Assembly (NCBI GenBank): GCA_013399015.1
Contig: VWZX01001062.1
Coordinates: 1 to 64,000, forward strand
Source of the DNA: Galbula dea
Lineage: Eukaryota > Chordata > Aves > Piciformes > Galbulidae
Direction: 5' to 3'
Length of the DNA stretch: 64,000 bases
This document shows positions 46,336-57,951 of the stretch, piece by piece. Under the pieces are notes generated by a model. That model made no database searches, was not told where the DNA came from, and worked only from the letters and a program-made list of their open reading frames with translations. Both the position numbers and the translations under genes were made by a program. Every line of letters starts with the position of its first letter. The stretch's first letter is position 1.

Positions 46336-49300
46336 AGGGTCTTGTTCTCCTTAGAAAGGGGCTGCTGCTGTTCCAGAGGGTCTTTGAAAGAAAATAAGTC
46401 ATGTGGATGCCAAAGTTTGGTCCAAACTCCCTTCTAGGTACTGCCTTGTCTCAATTCTCAGAGATCACAATCAGGAGCTGATATACTCGTGTCCATGTCA
46501 AACCTGGCTGAGATCAGGAACAAGCCCAGGACACTTTACCTAACCTAATAAATTGAAAAGCATAAAGAAAAAAAAAATGTTAGCAATGATGCTAGCTCCT
46601 CACAAGTGTATTTGATATCTTGTTTGGCTGAGTGTATTGCCAGGGGAACACAAATGCTCTTGCTCACCACAAACTCCAGCATAGTTCAAGCATGAAGAGG
46701 GTATATTGTGTTTGGGTTTTTGGGGGTGTTGGGGCAATATCCTGTGTGTAGTCATAGCAAAACCCAGAAGGCTGTGAGAAACTTCATTTCCCTGGTAACT
46801 GTTTATATCCCTTTTAGCTTATTCTGCTAAAGTGTTCTCTACCAGTTGGGGCTCAGCTATTGCTAATGCTTCTGCACTTTAAAAGACAGGAGTGCCTGGG
46901 AGGAGGGGAGTCATTCCCACATTCACTTAGCCATAAACCAAAGCATGTGCACACTTGGGTGATACTTTTGCCAATTCTATTATTTTCTATACAAAATGTC
47001 ATTATGTTCCTAAGTATTATCATTTCCTTTTTTCCCAGACAGTGACTGTCTGTAACATGCTGTTTTGGAAGGGCTCTCTCCCAGATCCTGGGTATTCCCT
47101 CACTTACAGAACTGTTTCTCACCACAAAACAAAGGGGAGGGGAAAAAAAAAAAAGAAAAAGAAAATCAGAAAAAGCTAAGTGTTGGAAATCCAGGCACAT
47201 AGAATCCAAGGGCACTGGTCACCTATTAGCTTTAACTTATTTACTGATCCTCACTTGTGCATTTTCCCAGGAACGGTTCCTTTAGAGGAACTGGCTAGCT
47301 TTACACACAGTTATCTGATGGATCTCAAACAACTGCTCATGCATTGGCTTTTCCAGCAGGGCACAAGCTGTGCTTGATTTACCTCTGTGTGTATTTATGA
47401 GACAGAATCTAACCAAGTTCGACTCTGTGCCATGACCATCATGTTTGCCCAGTTACACCTGGGGAGGAAAGCCCTCCCACTAGAGAGCACTAAGAGGATG
47501 CCAGTGGCGAGAAAGTTTACAGCCTAAAAGCATGGGTTAAAGGATTTATGCCCCTGTCAGTAGAGCAGTGGTGGAGTTCCTCATTTACAAGCGTGGTACA
47601 AGCTTCGGCTGCGAGTAGAGACTGAGGGTAAGGCCAAACAAGAGCCCCTGTAGACATGTAATGTGTTTTACCCCATACCCTCCTCCCTTCCTCCAGCAAG
47701 GATCCTGAAGGGCACTTTGCTGGGAACCTGTCTTCTACATGGTCCTCTGGAAGCAGGCATGAGCATGGAGCTCTTGTCATCCAGCATGGGCAGATGTGAG
47801 CTAGCTCATGCAGAAACAGCTATTGCAGAGCAGCATTTGCCATGGAGCTGGGAGCCTGAGCACCACAAAACGTTCCTCCCTGCAGTCAGTGGCTTCCACA
47901 TGGGTCCTGCCATTCTCCTTCCCCTCTTTGCTCCCTCCCTCCATTGGTGGCCAGGATTTGCAGCCCTGGGAAGCAAGAGGAGGATGGTGTAGCCACAGGG
48001 AGACACAACTTATCTCTCCCTTGGCACCAACGCCAAGGAAGGTTGATTTTCAAAATAAGTATAGAGGAAGAAGAGCTCATGCTGACTCCAGCCACTCTGG
48101 ATCCAAGAGCAGTGCTGAAGGCTCCTGGCTTTGAAACTCTTGACTAGAGCTGATGTCCCTTCCTTCATCAAGCTGCTGCCAAACCCCTACGGCCAGTGCA
48201 GGCATTGGTACACAGCATCAGGAATATGCTGCTCCTCTTCTTCCCTAGCTGCCAAAGAGAGTGTCAGAAACAAAGCTACTGGGAGGGGCAGAGGATGCAG
48301 AAGGGCAGATACAGACAAAAAGATGCCAAGGAAAAGGCTGTTTAGTTTTCTTACTGAATGAAAGTGTCAGGCAAGAAAAGAGGGCTGTAGGAAAGCACTG
48401 GGACTCACTTGACTGGCCAAGCTCCTCTGGAACCACCAGCCTGGGGAGGTGAAAATCAGCACGGCAGGAGCTGAGGGAAAACCCACCTGGCAGCCCAGTT
48501 CACTTTTAAAATGGTAAAGTTAGAAGTGTCTGGTGCTTCCAAACCTTCACAGCCAAAAAAAGAAGGATGGGGAGGAGAGAGGCACTCCAGGAAGCTGGAA
48601 GAAGAGAGCACAGAGCTGGGAGATGAAGCTGAGGGCTGTCTTTAATGGATCCCTTCCTCGCTCACCCCGAGCAAGACAGCTGGCACGTGGTCTCTGGGAG
48701 TGCAGATGGATCAGCAGTGTCAGACATGCAGCTGTGCATATTTAACACACAGGGATCTTATTATCTGTTTGCTGGCTAGCCAGCAGCAGGCTGATTTTTG
48801 GAGGCTATTGCTCACAGTTGTAGAGAGAGAAAAAGAGAGAGTAGTCCACAGTCATTAATCTTACACAACAGGCTGTGCAGTGTTAGAGCCAGAACTGCTA
48901 CTCTCCTGCATCTGTCCCTCCCACCAGCCCTAAATCACTGTTTCTCAACTCCTCTCCATTACTGAGAAGAAAATTGTCTGGGTTGGAATGAGATACCACA
49001 ACAGCACAGGCAGCCTTGCTGCACCAAAAGACTGCTACATGATTTTTACCAGTTTCTGGTCTCTGACAAGCCTTTGGTCTTACCATTTAAAATGGAGGGG
49101 AAAATGGAGAGTTTTGAGGCTGATGACTGCAATTTTCAGGTTGGAAATCAACTTCAGACTCACAACAAGGCTCTGTCTTTTGGAGCTCTTGTCCTGTATG
49201 ACTGGACTGGCAGCAGAGGTGCACCCTCTCTAACCAAAGTCCTAAGGTTTAGGTCCTCACTTAGCAATGCTCCTAACACACAGGTCTGATTTGAAGCATG

Positions 49301-50600
49301 GGAAACTCTCCTAGTTTTGTAGTCCATTTGAAAGCTCAGCCCATCTTTAAGAGCTTTGCTAAACCACAGCCTAAGCCCTTGTGTAAGCTTCAGCCCATGA
49401 TCACACTCCAGTCTATCCTTTCCCCTTATGCTGGAGGCAAAATGAGATCTCTCTCAAAATAAGCAACTAGCAGCAACGTTCTCCAGGAGAGGAGACTCAG
49501 CAAAGAAGCTGGAGTCTTTCTGTTGGTGTAATCCACAGTGTAAGTAATGTGAGAGCTCTGCAGGGTTCTCCATGGGAGTAAGAGCCAGCTCAGCAACACT
49601 AGGCTCTGCCTCCCTACATCCAATAGCAAAAACAACTCACTTGCTCAAAGTTCCTCTGATTTCCAGCCAATCAAGCTTGTACAGTTTGTACCTGCTTTAC
49701 TGAGGAGACCACATGTGTCTGAAGGGTAAGCAGCCATGTCAGGCTTGTGCTGAAGCCCTGCATGTACTCAGATGACATTTTAATATAGAGTGTGGGACTA
49801 TAAGATATTTCACTTCACCCTGTCAAGTAAAAGAGGTCTTCTTGTCCTAATGTGCAACTCAATATCAAAAACCAGAAGTGTCTATCAGCAAACAACAGCA
49901 GGTATTGAAAAATGGTCAGAGTCCCTGAAGCATTCAGGGTGTTATCCAGTGTCACTGAAGAGTAGGAATTAGCCACACTTAGAGGAAACCATTCCAAGTG
50001 AGGGGCTGAGGAGGTGGGGGAGAATCAAGAGCTTTGCAGTGAGATGCTGTCACTGAAAACAGACTTGGAAAGGAAGAGAGCAATTTAGAAATTCACAATA
50101 TGTAGGTAATATAAGTGAAAAATACACACAGGTAAAGCTGGGGACACTTGCAGCTCAGCTGACTTGCAAACAGGTTCCATGACATGCAACACAGCAGCAG
50201 AGCCTGATCTTCCCAGCTCTCACTATAGTGACTCCAGAATGAAACTGATTACACAAAGAGAGAAGTGCAGGGAGAGAGGAGGCCTCAGACCATGCTCATC
50301 TGTGGAACATCAGAGCTTTTGTAATCACCCTCAACTGCCTGCCAAACACTCACCTGCCTTATCAAGACTGAGACTCGGCATCACCAGAGAGGCAGAAGGA
50401 AGAGTCACAGGAGCTGACAGATGTGAGGAAGGTGCAAGGAGGGAAACCTTTCCTGAACCACAATCTACCTTGAAAACAGCAGAAACAAACCCACCGGGAC
50501 TTTGTATGGAAACCGAGCCCAGCAGAAGAAACGAGGAGGCTTTGGAGGGATTGAAGCAGCCCCTGACAAAGGCTGACAACAGTCTTTCCCTGGGCTGCAA
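46336..50600. other. Unique non-coding stretch, no gene seen
   Basis: About 4.3 kb with no gene or transposon. Small repeats are a TTTGGGTTTTTGGGGGTGTTGG tract (46708-46734, split here only for description) and a 35-bp purine-only run (47131-47165). Frames of 156 codons (plus, 50164-50634) and 89 codons (minus) overlap; neither shows known motifs. Confidence 0.42.
47131..47165. repeat. Purine-only A/G tract
   Basis: 35 purines in a row, GGGG and GG runs followed by A12, G, A5 and so on. A simple repeat with no clear unit. Confidence 0.85.
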
Positions 50601-51160
50601 GAGTAGCCTGACTGAAAAGGATGTGATTAAATAACTCAGACCTTAATGAGAGAGATTACGTTTCAGTAGAAGGGAGCAGAGTCTCTGCAGGATTGCTGAT
50701 CAGCCTGTGCTGCACGAGGAAGAAGAGGTCAGCTCCAAGGAGGACATTAGTCCAATAACCCCATCTGAGCATTTACTTCCAGCTCACTCTTTTTGATGAA
50801 GGCCACAGCCAATAATTACTACTGGATAAGAGGTTGATTTGATGTGGGCCTGGCACTCATTACAGCAGCAGGGTTAATTGATCGGGAGGACAGCAAGAGA
50901 AAGAGTTACAGGATGCCGTTAATGGAGTGATGCAAGGATGCTATTGGTCAGCATCATTTCCCAATTAGGTCACTTAGGGAGCCTTTGGGGTCACTGATGG
51001 TGGAAGAGCAGCCAAAGCCACCAAATAAGCCTGCTGTGACAGATGCCCAAGTCACTGCTGTGCATAAACACCACAGGTGCTGGGGAAGGAACAAACCTTA
51101 CAGCCTATAAATATTTTAGCCATGGCAGATGAATAATAAATTGGTGAGAAGAACACAGTG
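50601..51160. promoter_or_regulatory. Candidate conserved non-coding element
   Basis: A repeat-free block with factor-like sites: GATTACGTTTCAG (about 50655), CCAATAATTACTACTGG (about 50809), GGGTTAATTGATCGGG (about 50871), CCGTTAATGGAGTGATGC (about 50916), CTATTGGTCAGC (about 50941), CTGCTGTGACAGATG (about 51031), GCCTATAAATATTTTAGCC (about 51102). Frames here are short. This is one of the most enhancer-like blocks in the window. Confidence 0.37.
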
Positions 51161-52194
51161 ACATGAACTCATGTGAAACCACACCACACACTGGGAACAA
51201 TATGGACAACTGCATTAGAGCAGGACATCTCTAAACTCAGCCTGAAGAGCTGGTCATCAGTCTTCTTCATCCCACTCCACAGCTACCTAATACCTGGCCT
51301 AGATACAGAAGATGAAACCAGTAAAATCAGAAATGCTGACCCTCTGCATGCTGTAAAACTAGAAGAATTTGTTTCCCTGCTATTGTTCTTCAGCTCCTAA
51401 AGTTGCAGGGAGCAAGCACAGCAGCCCCATGCACCAGAGCTGGTACAAGTAAGCCACTAACAGTGATGGAAGATGCACAGCAGCAAGAGTAACAATGCTC
51501 AAACATGATAACAAGTCCATACCATCCACATCCCTGCAACCTCTGCCAAAAAAAAATAAGCTCACAAATGCTAATTTCTACTAAAAATCAACAAAAGTTT
51601 AAAATGGCCAAGAACTTCCATCCTCAGACTTGGTGCATGCAGGCTAACTGGGTCTGAAACCTGGACCAACCCACTCTGCTATGTTATGAAACCAAACCAC
51701 TGCTAATGAAGTGCTGGCAAAAACAAATCATCCCTGATTTTCCTGCTAAAGAAAGGAATTCCAGAGCCCCGGGGCCTGAGTAAAATAGAACTGAAATCCA
51801 CACCTCCCTTCTCATCTCCACTCCTTCCAAAGCCAAACCTTAACAGCCATAGTTTTACAGCAGCCACCACCAATGCCATCAAAAACAAAGAGCAGGATGA
51901 CTCTGAGCTGCTGATGAGGCTGAACCACTCTCTCTGGCTACAGAAACCATCTTCCTCCATTCTGCCACGCTGACCACCAGTCCATCTCTGGCTGTGCCAA
52001 AAAGCACACTGACATTGGTCATGGCCTTTCTGCTGCCTCTGCCTGGCCTTGGATCAATTCACCTGAGCAAAGCTGAACTGAGAGGAATGACCCACAGGCA
52101 GATGCCAAAGATGTCAAGCAAGGGAAGGCAATGACAGAGGACTTCTCAGAAATCACTAGCTAGGCCAAATGCTTCCCCCCACCCCCCCCAAGAT
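51161..52194. other. Unique non-coding stretch, no gene seen
   Basis: No gene or transposon is recognised. A C-rich run with one A (52174-52189) lies at its end. Confidence 0.42.
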
Positions 52195-52470
52195 CTCAGA
52201 TCATAACTCACTGATTTACACTGGGATATCATTTAATTAGCTCAGCACCCAATGACTCATCATATTTTGTCACCTTAATGACTCTTTACATTTCTCCAGT
52301 TTGATGGGTTAATCATTGCCTATCAACTTTATGGCCTCTAACTTCATTGTGTTTTGCCTCCCATCAGCTATCCAAGGTGATGTGAACTTTGTGCTATTGA
52401 CTTTTCTCACTCCTCTGGGGAGGTTGTCATGGAGAATTAAGCTATTGACAAATCAAGAGCCAACATGCTG
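52195..52470. promoter_or_regulatory. Candidate conserved non-coding element
   Basis: AT-rich and repeat-free: ATCATTTAATTAGC (about 52229), CACCTTAATGACTC (about 52270), GGGTTAATCATTGCC (about 52305), GAGAATTAAGCTATTG (about 52432). Evenly spaced TAAT cores suggest a homeodomain-bound element. Inference only. Confidence 0.3.
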
Positions 52471-52779
52471 AACTGCTTCCTCCACATCATCAGGAGGAAT
52501 GTGGGAACCAGCCAACCTCTGGCTTGTTCAGAACCAAGATGTTCCACCACAAAAAAGAAATCTCAAAACCCCTACTTGTCGGAGTCTGCTCTCATTTAAA
52601 GCTCTGCAAAAGGTGGAGTAAAAGGAAGGCTTCATCCTGCAGCTTAATGGGGTCTAAAGATGTTTCTAGAAGAAAATGTTCAGGCAGTAGCATTAAATAA
52701 ATGCATTTCAGACTTTGATAGTTCTAGTCTTCTCAATAGACATAGCTTTTTCTTCCAGAAGCTTCTGTCTCCATTAGGT
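52471..52779. other. Unique stretch between two AT-rich blocks
   Basis: Nothing recognised. Possibly part of the same broad non-coding region as its neighbours. Confidence 0.4.
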
Positions 52780-52970
52780 GCCACTGAGCAAAAGACCTAG
52801 GCAGGGATAATTAACACAGTGCTAACTGCACCAAGTGATGAATAACAATTCTTTTTCAAACACAATAAATGTTAATTTTCTCCTTTTTCTTCTTATTGGT
52901 CCAAAGTGTGGGAACTGTTCTTATCACCTGGATGATTAACCCATCAACAATATCTACCCTGTGAGTCAGG
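52780..52970. promoter_or_regulatory. Candidate conserved non-coding element
   Basis: Contains GGGATAATTAACACAG (about 52804), GATGAATAACAATTC (about 52837), AATAAATGTTAATTTTC (about 52864), TTATTGGTCC (about 52893, CCAAT-box complement) and GGATGATTAACCC (about 52930). AT-rich with no frame of note. Confidence 0.3.
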
Positions 52971-53759
52971 ACAGTGTCACTCCTTCACACAGAGCCTCCC
53001 ATCATCAGATGGAAGACACAAACTGACAGAAAAGGTTTCTGGAAGACTGGAAGGTAAAAGATGATGATGTATTTACTGGGGTGGGATAGCTGAAATGGAG
53101 AGCTCTCCTCCTTCATACCTCAAAGGCTGCCCTCCCCTCTTTGCTGGCCTGAGCTGCTAACAGCTTTTGTGGATATGGAGCTCAACTGCAGGTTCAGTTT
53201 GAGTTTCTTGCACTGTGGATTTGTCCAGGGTCAGATGTCATTGCCTCTGCCTAACTGAAAAGTCTCTTTATGCATCACTAAATACATTTCCTTGTGCTTC
53301 CCCTTGAATGTTTTCCTCAAATCTTAATGACAAAGGAATTTCAGAAACACTTTCTTCCCAAAGCTCTTCCACTGCCAAGTAGTAAAAATAAGTCCAGCTT
53401 CTTGTTGTTGCTGTGGCTGTTGTCAGAGCAGACAAGGAGCCAAGGAACTTGCACTATATGTTCTATCTCCATTCCCCAGTGGAGAGCTTCAGATAAGCTC
53501 CTCCAACCAGGCTCATGGAGACAGTGCCAGGAAACATTGTGGGAGCTGGAGGGAGTGCTGGACGGTCAGGAAAAGCCAAGGAAAAAGCTCCCAATCCAAA
53601 CCTGAAGCTTTGCAGATCCAAGTCAACTCCCTATTTTTTTTCAGTGACATTATCTTCTGCTTAACTTCAGGCCTGCAGTAGGAAACTATTCACTGCTCTG
53701 CAGCACTGCTCAGGCCAGAACTCACCCTTCTTCCTGCTTTAAATCTGTTGCATTCCTGC
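52971..53759. other. Unique non-coding stretch, no gene seen
   Basis: A 103-codon frame (53294-53605) shows no recognised domain. No repeats are recognised. Confidence 0.42.
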
Positions 53760-54000
53760 ACTGTCTCTTGTTTCCCATCAACTGATAAATCAGTCAAATG
53801 ATCAGATCACCTTTTATTAATGACCCAAATTTACTTTTTGACAGCTGTGCTCCATCCCCTCCTCCTCCCCTGCAGATTACAAATACACTTAAACCATTAC
53901 TGTTACAATAATGCAAATCCAGTGGGAGGGAGACACCTGAGACCTTGGATCAGCCAGCTCTGTTAATTAAGCTATGTGGTGCCATGCAGTGCAAACTTAA
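53760..54000. promoter_or_regulatory. Candidate regulatory element with a perfect POU octamer
   Basis: A perfect octamer ATGCAAAT lies at 53911-53918, directly preceded by a SOX-like ACAATA. Nearby are TTTTATTAATGACC (about 53812), a TALE/E-box composite TTGACAGCTGTG (about 53838), CAGATTACAAATAC and CTGTTAATTAAGC (about 53960). Dense, diverse sites without a coding frame resemble known vertebrate enhancers. Binding is untested. Confidence 0.38.
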
Positions 54001-54156
54001 AGCCTGTCATGGTTGTGACCTCTAGGAAAAGAAGATCACTTCCAGAGAGGAGGTTTGACTTTAGACACTGAAAATTAGCTGTCTAAAGATAAGGCAAACT
54101 GAGCTGGTAATCTGCACTCTCAGAATAGTCTATGCAGACAGAAAATGTAGATCTGG

Positions 54157-54210
54157 AGCCTGGGGCCATGGCTTAGTGGTGAGCATGGCAGTGTTGGTGG
54201 ATGGTTGGAA
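54157..54210 (+). mobile_element. CR1 LINE 3' UTR scrap, plus strand
   Basis: About 54 bp: CCTGGGGCCATGGCTTAGTG, then GTGAGCATGGCAGTG, GGATGGTTGGAA. It is nearly identical to the 3' UTR block of the 16541 copy but lacks both the ORF2 part and the 3' tail. Probably a relic of a larger insertion. Confidence 0.85.
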
Positions 54211-54613
54211 AGCAGAGTGATGAAATCCCTGTGAGAAAATCTGTTGTCTTGATATTGACTTTTTGATTGTTATTATTACTACTTTTGCTCTTACTCTGTC
54301 TGATTGACCAGAGTGAAACAATTAGAGTATCTGCTTGGAGAAAACTCAGATTTTTCTCACATGAACAGGGTTCTCAAAGGTCTCTGTGAAAATACTGCTG
54401 CAAAGAGAGACCCTAGCAGGAGCCAGGGGACTGTGATGCAGAAGAGAAGACAGGAGAAATGTCAGTAGCCAAAAGCAACAGCTGCCAGGAAGTCTCCAAA
54501 ATCTCTCAGGATGTGCAAGGGTTCCAGCAGAAGCACAGGGTAGTGCTCATCTGACCTGGACACACACAGCTACAACAAAATCAGTTCTCTTTCAGATTCA
54601 CTGAGACCTAAAC
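54211..54613. other. Unique non-coding stretch, no gene seen
   Basis: Nothing recognised between the CR1 scrap and the possible LTR. Confidence 0.4.
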
Positions 54614-54880
54614 CAGGAAACACCGATCTCTGGGTAAAGAAATGTCACGAGTCCCACAGTGGGAAGTCACATCTCTTAGTTAAGGTTCCATTTACAAACA
54701 GAATCCCCAAATCTGGTGGCCTGGGGTGGGGTCACAGGGCTGTAGGGATCCACGCAGGACCCCAGGGAAGGGGGATGGGGAGACTCTCCCATCCCCTTCG
54801 GATGACGAGCTGCAGAAGGTTCCAAGTTTATTAAGAGCTCTGCTTCAAAGGAACATGTGAGCGCTCTCTCACATCCAAAG
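54614..54880 (-). mobile_element. Possible solo LTR remnant of an endogenous retrovirus, minus strand
   Basis: On the minus strand there is a polyadenylation signal AATAAA (complement at 54827-54832) in CTCTTAATAAACTTGG, followed by a GC-richer R/U5-like stretch and a ...GACTCGTGACA terminus ending at about 54643. Beyond it is a segment that could be a decayed primer-binding region. This layout (AATAAA, about 180 bp, CA end) fits an LTR 3' half. The 5' boundary and a partner LTR are not seen. No viral gene is present. The evidence is pattern-level only. Confidence 0.35.
54723..54747 (+). other. G-quadruplex motif
   Basis: Four G-tracts (GGGG, GGGG, GGG, GGG) with loops of 1, 5 and 5 nt, matching the usual G3+N1-7 rule. 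Further tracts follow at 54764-54780. It lies antisense within the possible LTR. Confidence 0.75.
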
Positions 54881-55546
54881 TGACAGCCTTCAGCTGGCTT
54901 CTCTGGACTTGGCCAGCCCCAGATTTGTGCTCATTCAAATAAGCTTACACACAGAGTACTCAACTGTTTTCCTTCCTTTATGTCTGACATCATGCACGGT
55001 AAGAGAGCACCGTTCCCAGATGGATTCATCTGTCCCTTTCACTTACTAACCAGCGAGAACAGAAAGCCTTCATCTTTACCCCTTTGACCTACCCTCTAGG
55101 TTTGTGTGTCCCACTCTCTGGAGAAGAAGGGAGCCCTGAATAAGAGGCATGTTGGGACATCAGTCAAGGCAGAGCCCAGGCTCTCGTTTCCTCCTGCGTT
55201 AATATCTTGCTAGTGTTAACTGCGGCTCTGAGTGAACAGGCAGTGCTGGAGAACAGAGGGTGCCAGAGCTGTGCCATTCCTGATTACCTCACATCACACA
55301 GCCAAAAGGAATTTGCTTCTCCCTGCAGCCCTTGGGTCAGGGAAGGAAAAGAAAAAGAGAGAAAACCTATGGGGAAGAAAGGCTGCTGCTACTGAGAGCT
55401 GCTCTTCAGAGGTCAAGGATGACAGTAGTTGGAGCACCGCAGGTCAGGGCTGATGGGAAGCACACAGAGCTCTCCTTGTCCTCCCTGCAGTTGGGCTCTA
55501 AGGAGCATGCCCTGTGCCTCTGCCCTGGATAAAGCTCTGAATGCCC
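54881..55546. other. Unique non-coding stretch, no gene seen
   Basis: Overlapping short frames in three phases at 55207-55532 plus one on the other strand; none with recognisable domains. Confidence 0.4.
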
Positions 55547-55600
55547 ATAAAAAAAATAAAATTAAAAAAAGGGAAAAATAAAGCAAATAAAAAATATTTA
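55547..55600. repeat. A-rich low-complexity tract
   Basis: About 54 bp of A-runs broken by single T, G and C. It may be the poly(A) tail of a decayed retroposon on the plus strand, but no body is recognised upstream. Confidence 0.8.
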
Positions 55601-55669
55601 CAATGCAATCTCTTCTCTGCACACACCTCTCCCAATCAGGCAGCCACGACAGCTGCCCTCCTGGCAAGA

Positions 55670-56110
55670 CAAACTATCATTTTTTAACAAGGTGGATGGA
55701 TGCCTTCATACATTTTTAAGCTTGGGACAGGATATATTTTGTGGTTTATTTATAATGACATCAATTACACTTGCTCCTAGGTAATAATTCACTCCTTTAT
55801 AATTATTTATGAGGTGATTTTTACTTTTCTGAAAGTTTTATGTTTATTGATGTGTTTGGTTAAGGAACACTCAAATGACATGGTCAGTTGCTTTGCAGGA
55901 TGCCAGAGAACAGCAAAATCAATATGTTCTGCACCTGAGAACAATCATCTTAGTTTTGTAGTAATGATTCCTTGAGCAAGGTCCCAGGAGCCTAGGAGAT
56001 AATTGCAATTCCACCTAGTCAACAGTCTGCTCAGATCTATATAATCACTGTCTTTAGCTGCTTCATTTTGTTTGGTTTTGCTGCCTGTGATCTTTGCCAT
56101 TAACATCTCT
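55670..56110. promoter_or_regulatory. Candidate conserved non-coding element
   Basis: Strongly AT-rich, repeat-free and open-frame-poor: TTTATTTATAATGACATC (about 55746), AGGTAATAATTCACTCC (about 55780), TTATAATTATTTATGAGG (about 55797), TTTATGTTTATTGATG (about 55837, forkhead-like), GTAATGATTCC (about 55961), GAGATAATTGCAATTCC (about 55997). Composition fits a developmental enhancer. Not tested. Confidence 0.37.
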
Positions 56111-56229
56111 TTCTCTGTGATCTCAGCTCGGTTGGGCTTTGCCTCCCAAGCCCTCCTTTGGCTTTCATTTCAGAGCCTCACCTCTGCTGGATTCAGCCCC
56201 CCCTCCCCTCCCTGCACCGAGTACACAAG
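56111..56229. other. Short unique stretch
   Basis: C/T-rich segment with CCCCCCTCCCCTCCC (about 56198), no gene. Confidence 0.4.
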
Positions 56230-56640
56230 GTGGTTAGTTAAGTAGCTGCTTTCTGCCACTCCATTTATCTTTGGTGATTGCTACCTTTGGAGAAGGAAAG
56301 TTCATAGTGCTCTGGATAAACATTAAAAAAAGAGAGACATAATAAAGCTTAGTATCCCCAGCTGAAGATAATTGATCTCCTCAGTTGCTTTAATATGCAG
56401 AGTAGAGAATGCAGACAAGTGTTAATGGAATAATATATTCTATGGCCTCTCTGTGCTGGGAGGCAGACAGCACTCTGCATGCTGAGGGATGCTAAGCAGG
56501 GTTAGCTCCTCCAGTCCAGAAGCTGGCAAAGAAATTTGTCTTCAGCTTTATGAATGCAAAGGAGAATATATATGATGGTATTTCAATCTCCAAAGTGGCT
56601 TGTGCTCTGGCTGTGGCACAGACTGTTTGTCAGAAGGACA
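56230..56640. promoter_or_regulatory. Candidate conserved non-coding element
   Basis: Contains CCATTTATCTTTGGTG and ATTGCTACCTTTGG (about 56261-56290, TCF/SOX-like CTTTGG pair), GAAGATAATTGATCTCC (about 56363), TTTAATATGCAGAG (about 56389) and TTAATGGAATAATATATTC (about 56422). No coding frame and no repeat. Confidence 0.33.
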
Positions 56641-57951
56641 GGATCAATGGTTTAGGGCCTGTTTAAAGCAGTAATTGTAGCTTTAGTGTGTTTGTGAAAT
56701 GCCTTGCCCAGCAAATGCACTGAGGTAATTAATTGGGTGGATTTGTAAGTTAGGTTTGAATGCAGAGCACATAAAACAAGAAAGCTCAAGAGAACAAACC
56801 AGTCAGGGAAGCAGTACAGACCTAATCCATGATCTCCTTCAGTGTGGTCCTGGACCACTTGTGGTCTTCAAGGCCACCTTCAGTGCTCTACAGGGGGCCA
56901 TAAAGACACCAAGATGTGCAGTGCTTCACAGAAATGAGAATGTGTCATGCCACAAGAACCTGAGGACCTGACACTGGCTCTAAAGTGGTTGGGAACCACT
57001 GTCTTCCTGGATGCCACCAGCAAGAGAAGAATAAAAGCCTTTTATGGGGTGCCACAGACTTTCGGAATGAGGTTTCCTCTCCATGCCCTTCAAGTATGGT
57101 TTGTGCATCAGCTCATGAAGACAGTCATCTAGCTAGCATCAAGTGGTTTTGAAATGCAACCTGATCCAGTCTATTACCATCCACGTTAGCTAATGGACTG
57201 CATCCAAGACCTCAGCTGCAGTAAGCACCCTGCTGCTGGGTCTCCAGCATGGCTTTCAAGTGCAGATGCTCAAAGAGAGTGTCTGAGAAGAGAAGGGATT
57301 TGGTGGAAAGGACAACTAATGATCAGACTATTTCAGCCTGGAGCTTGAGCAGAGACCCCGAAAGAGAGCAGGTTTCCACATACTGAGCACCTCAGAGCTG
57401 AAAACCAGATGCCTCAGCTGAACACCTAAACCATCAAGGTATTCTCAGCAGTCACTTTAGAAAGAGCTCCGAGTCCTTTGGTTAATACAAACCAGGCCAA
57501 ACATCTTCCAAATGGTCCAGTGCACCCCCTCCACCATACTGTTGGGAAAGTTATTAGCTGGTGGCTGACAAAAACAATTCTGCCCTTCATCTACAAAAAT
57601 GAAAGTTGGTATCATTCTTGAGTTTCAAAACAGACCCAGCAATGATGTTAACATGAATAAATCAACTGGGAAGATGTTTGTAGATCTTGATCAGCCAAAG
57701 AGATATCATTACCTGCTACAAAGGAAGATAGCTGACTGTTCTGCTTCCATTAGCTGTTGCCAAATCTCATAAATGTAAACAGAGAATAAATCCTTTCAGT
57801 CACTGAATATGAATATTCTCCTGGGAAAATCCAGCTGGCATCCCACTTGATTTATGTGCTTTAAAAAAACCATTTGTTTTATAACCCTAGGGTGAGCCTT
57901 AAAATATAAGTTCAGGTGTAAAAAATATTATGCCTCAGGACCTATTTCAGC
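56641..57951. other. Unique non-coding stretch, no gene seen
   Basis: Short frames only. Some AT-rich parts near 57600-57900 could be weakly constrained; nothing specific is recognised. Confidence 0.4.

Noticed and set aside
50164..50634. 156-codon plus-strand frame with plausible hydrophilic composition
   Set aside because: Length within chance expectation, no recognised family, no codon-conservation evidence available.
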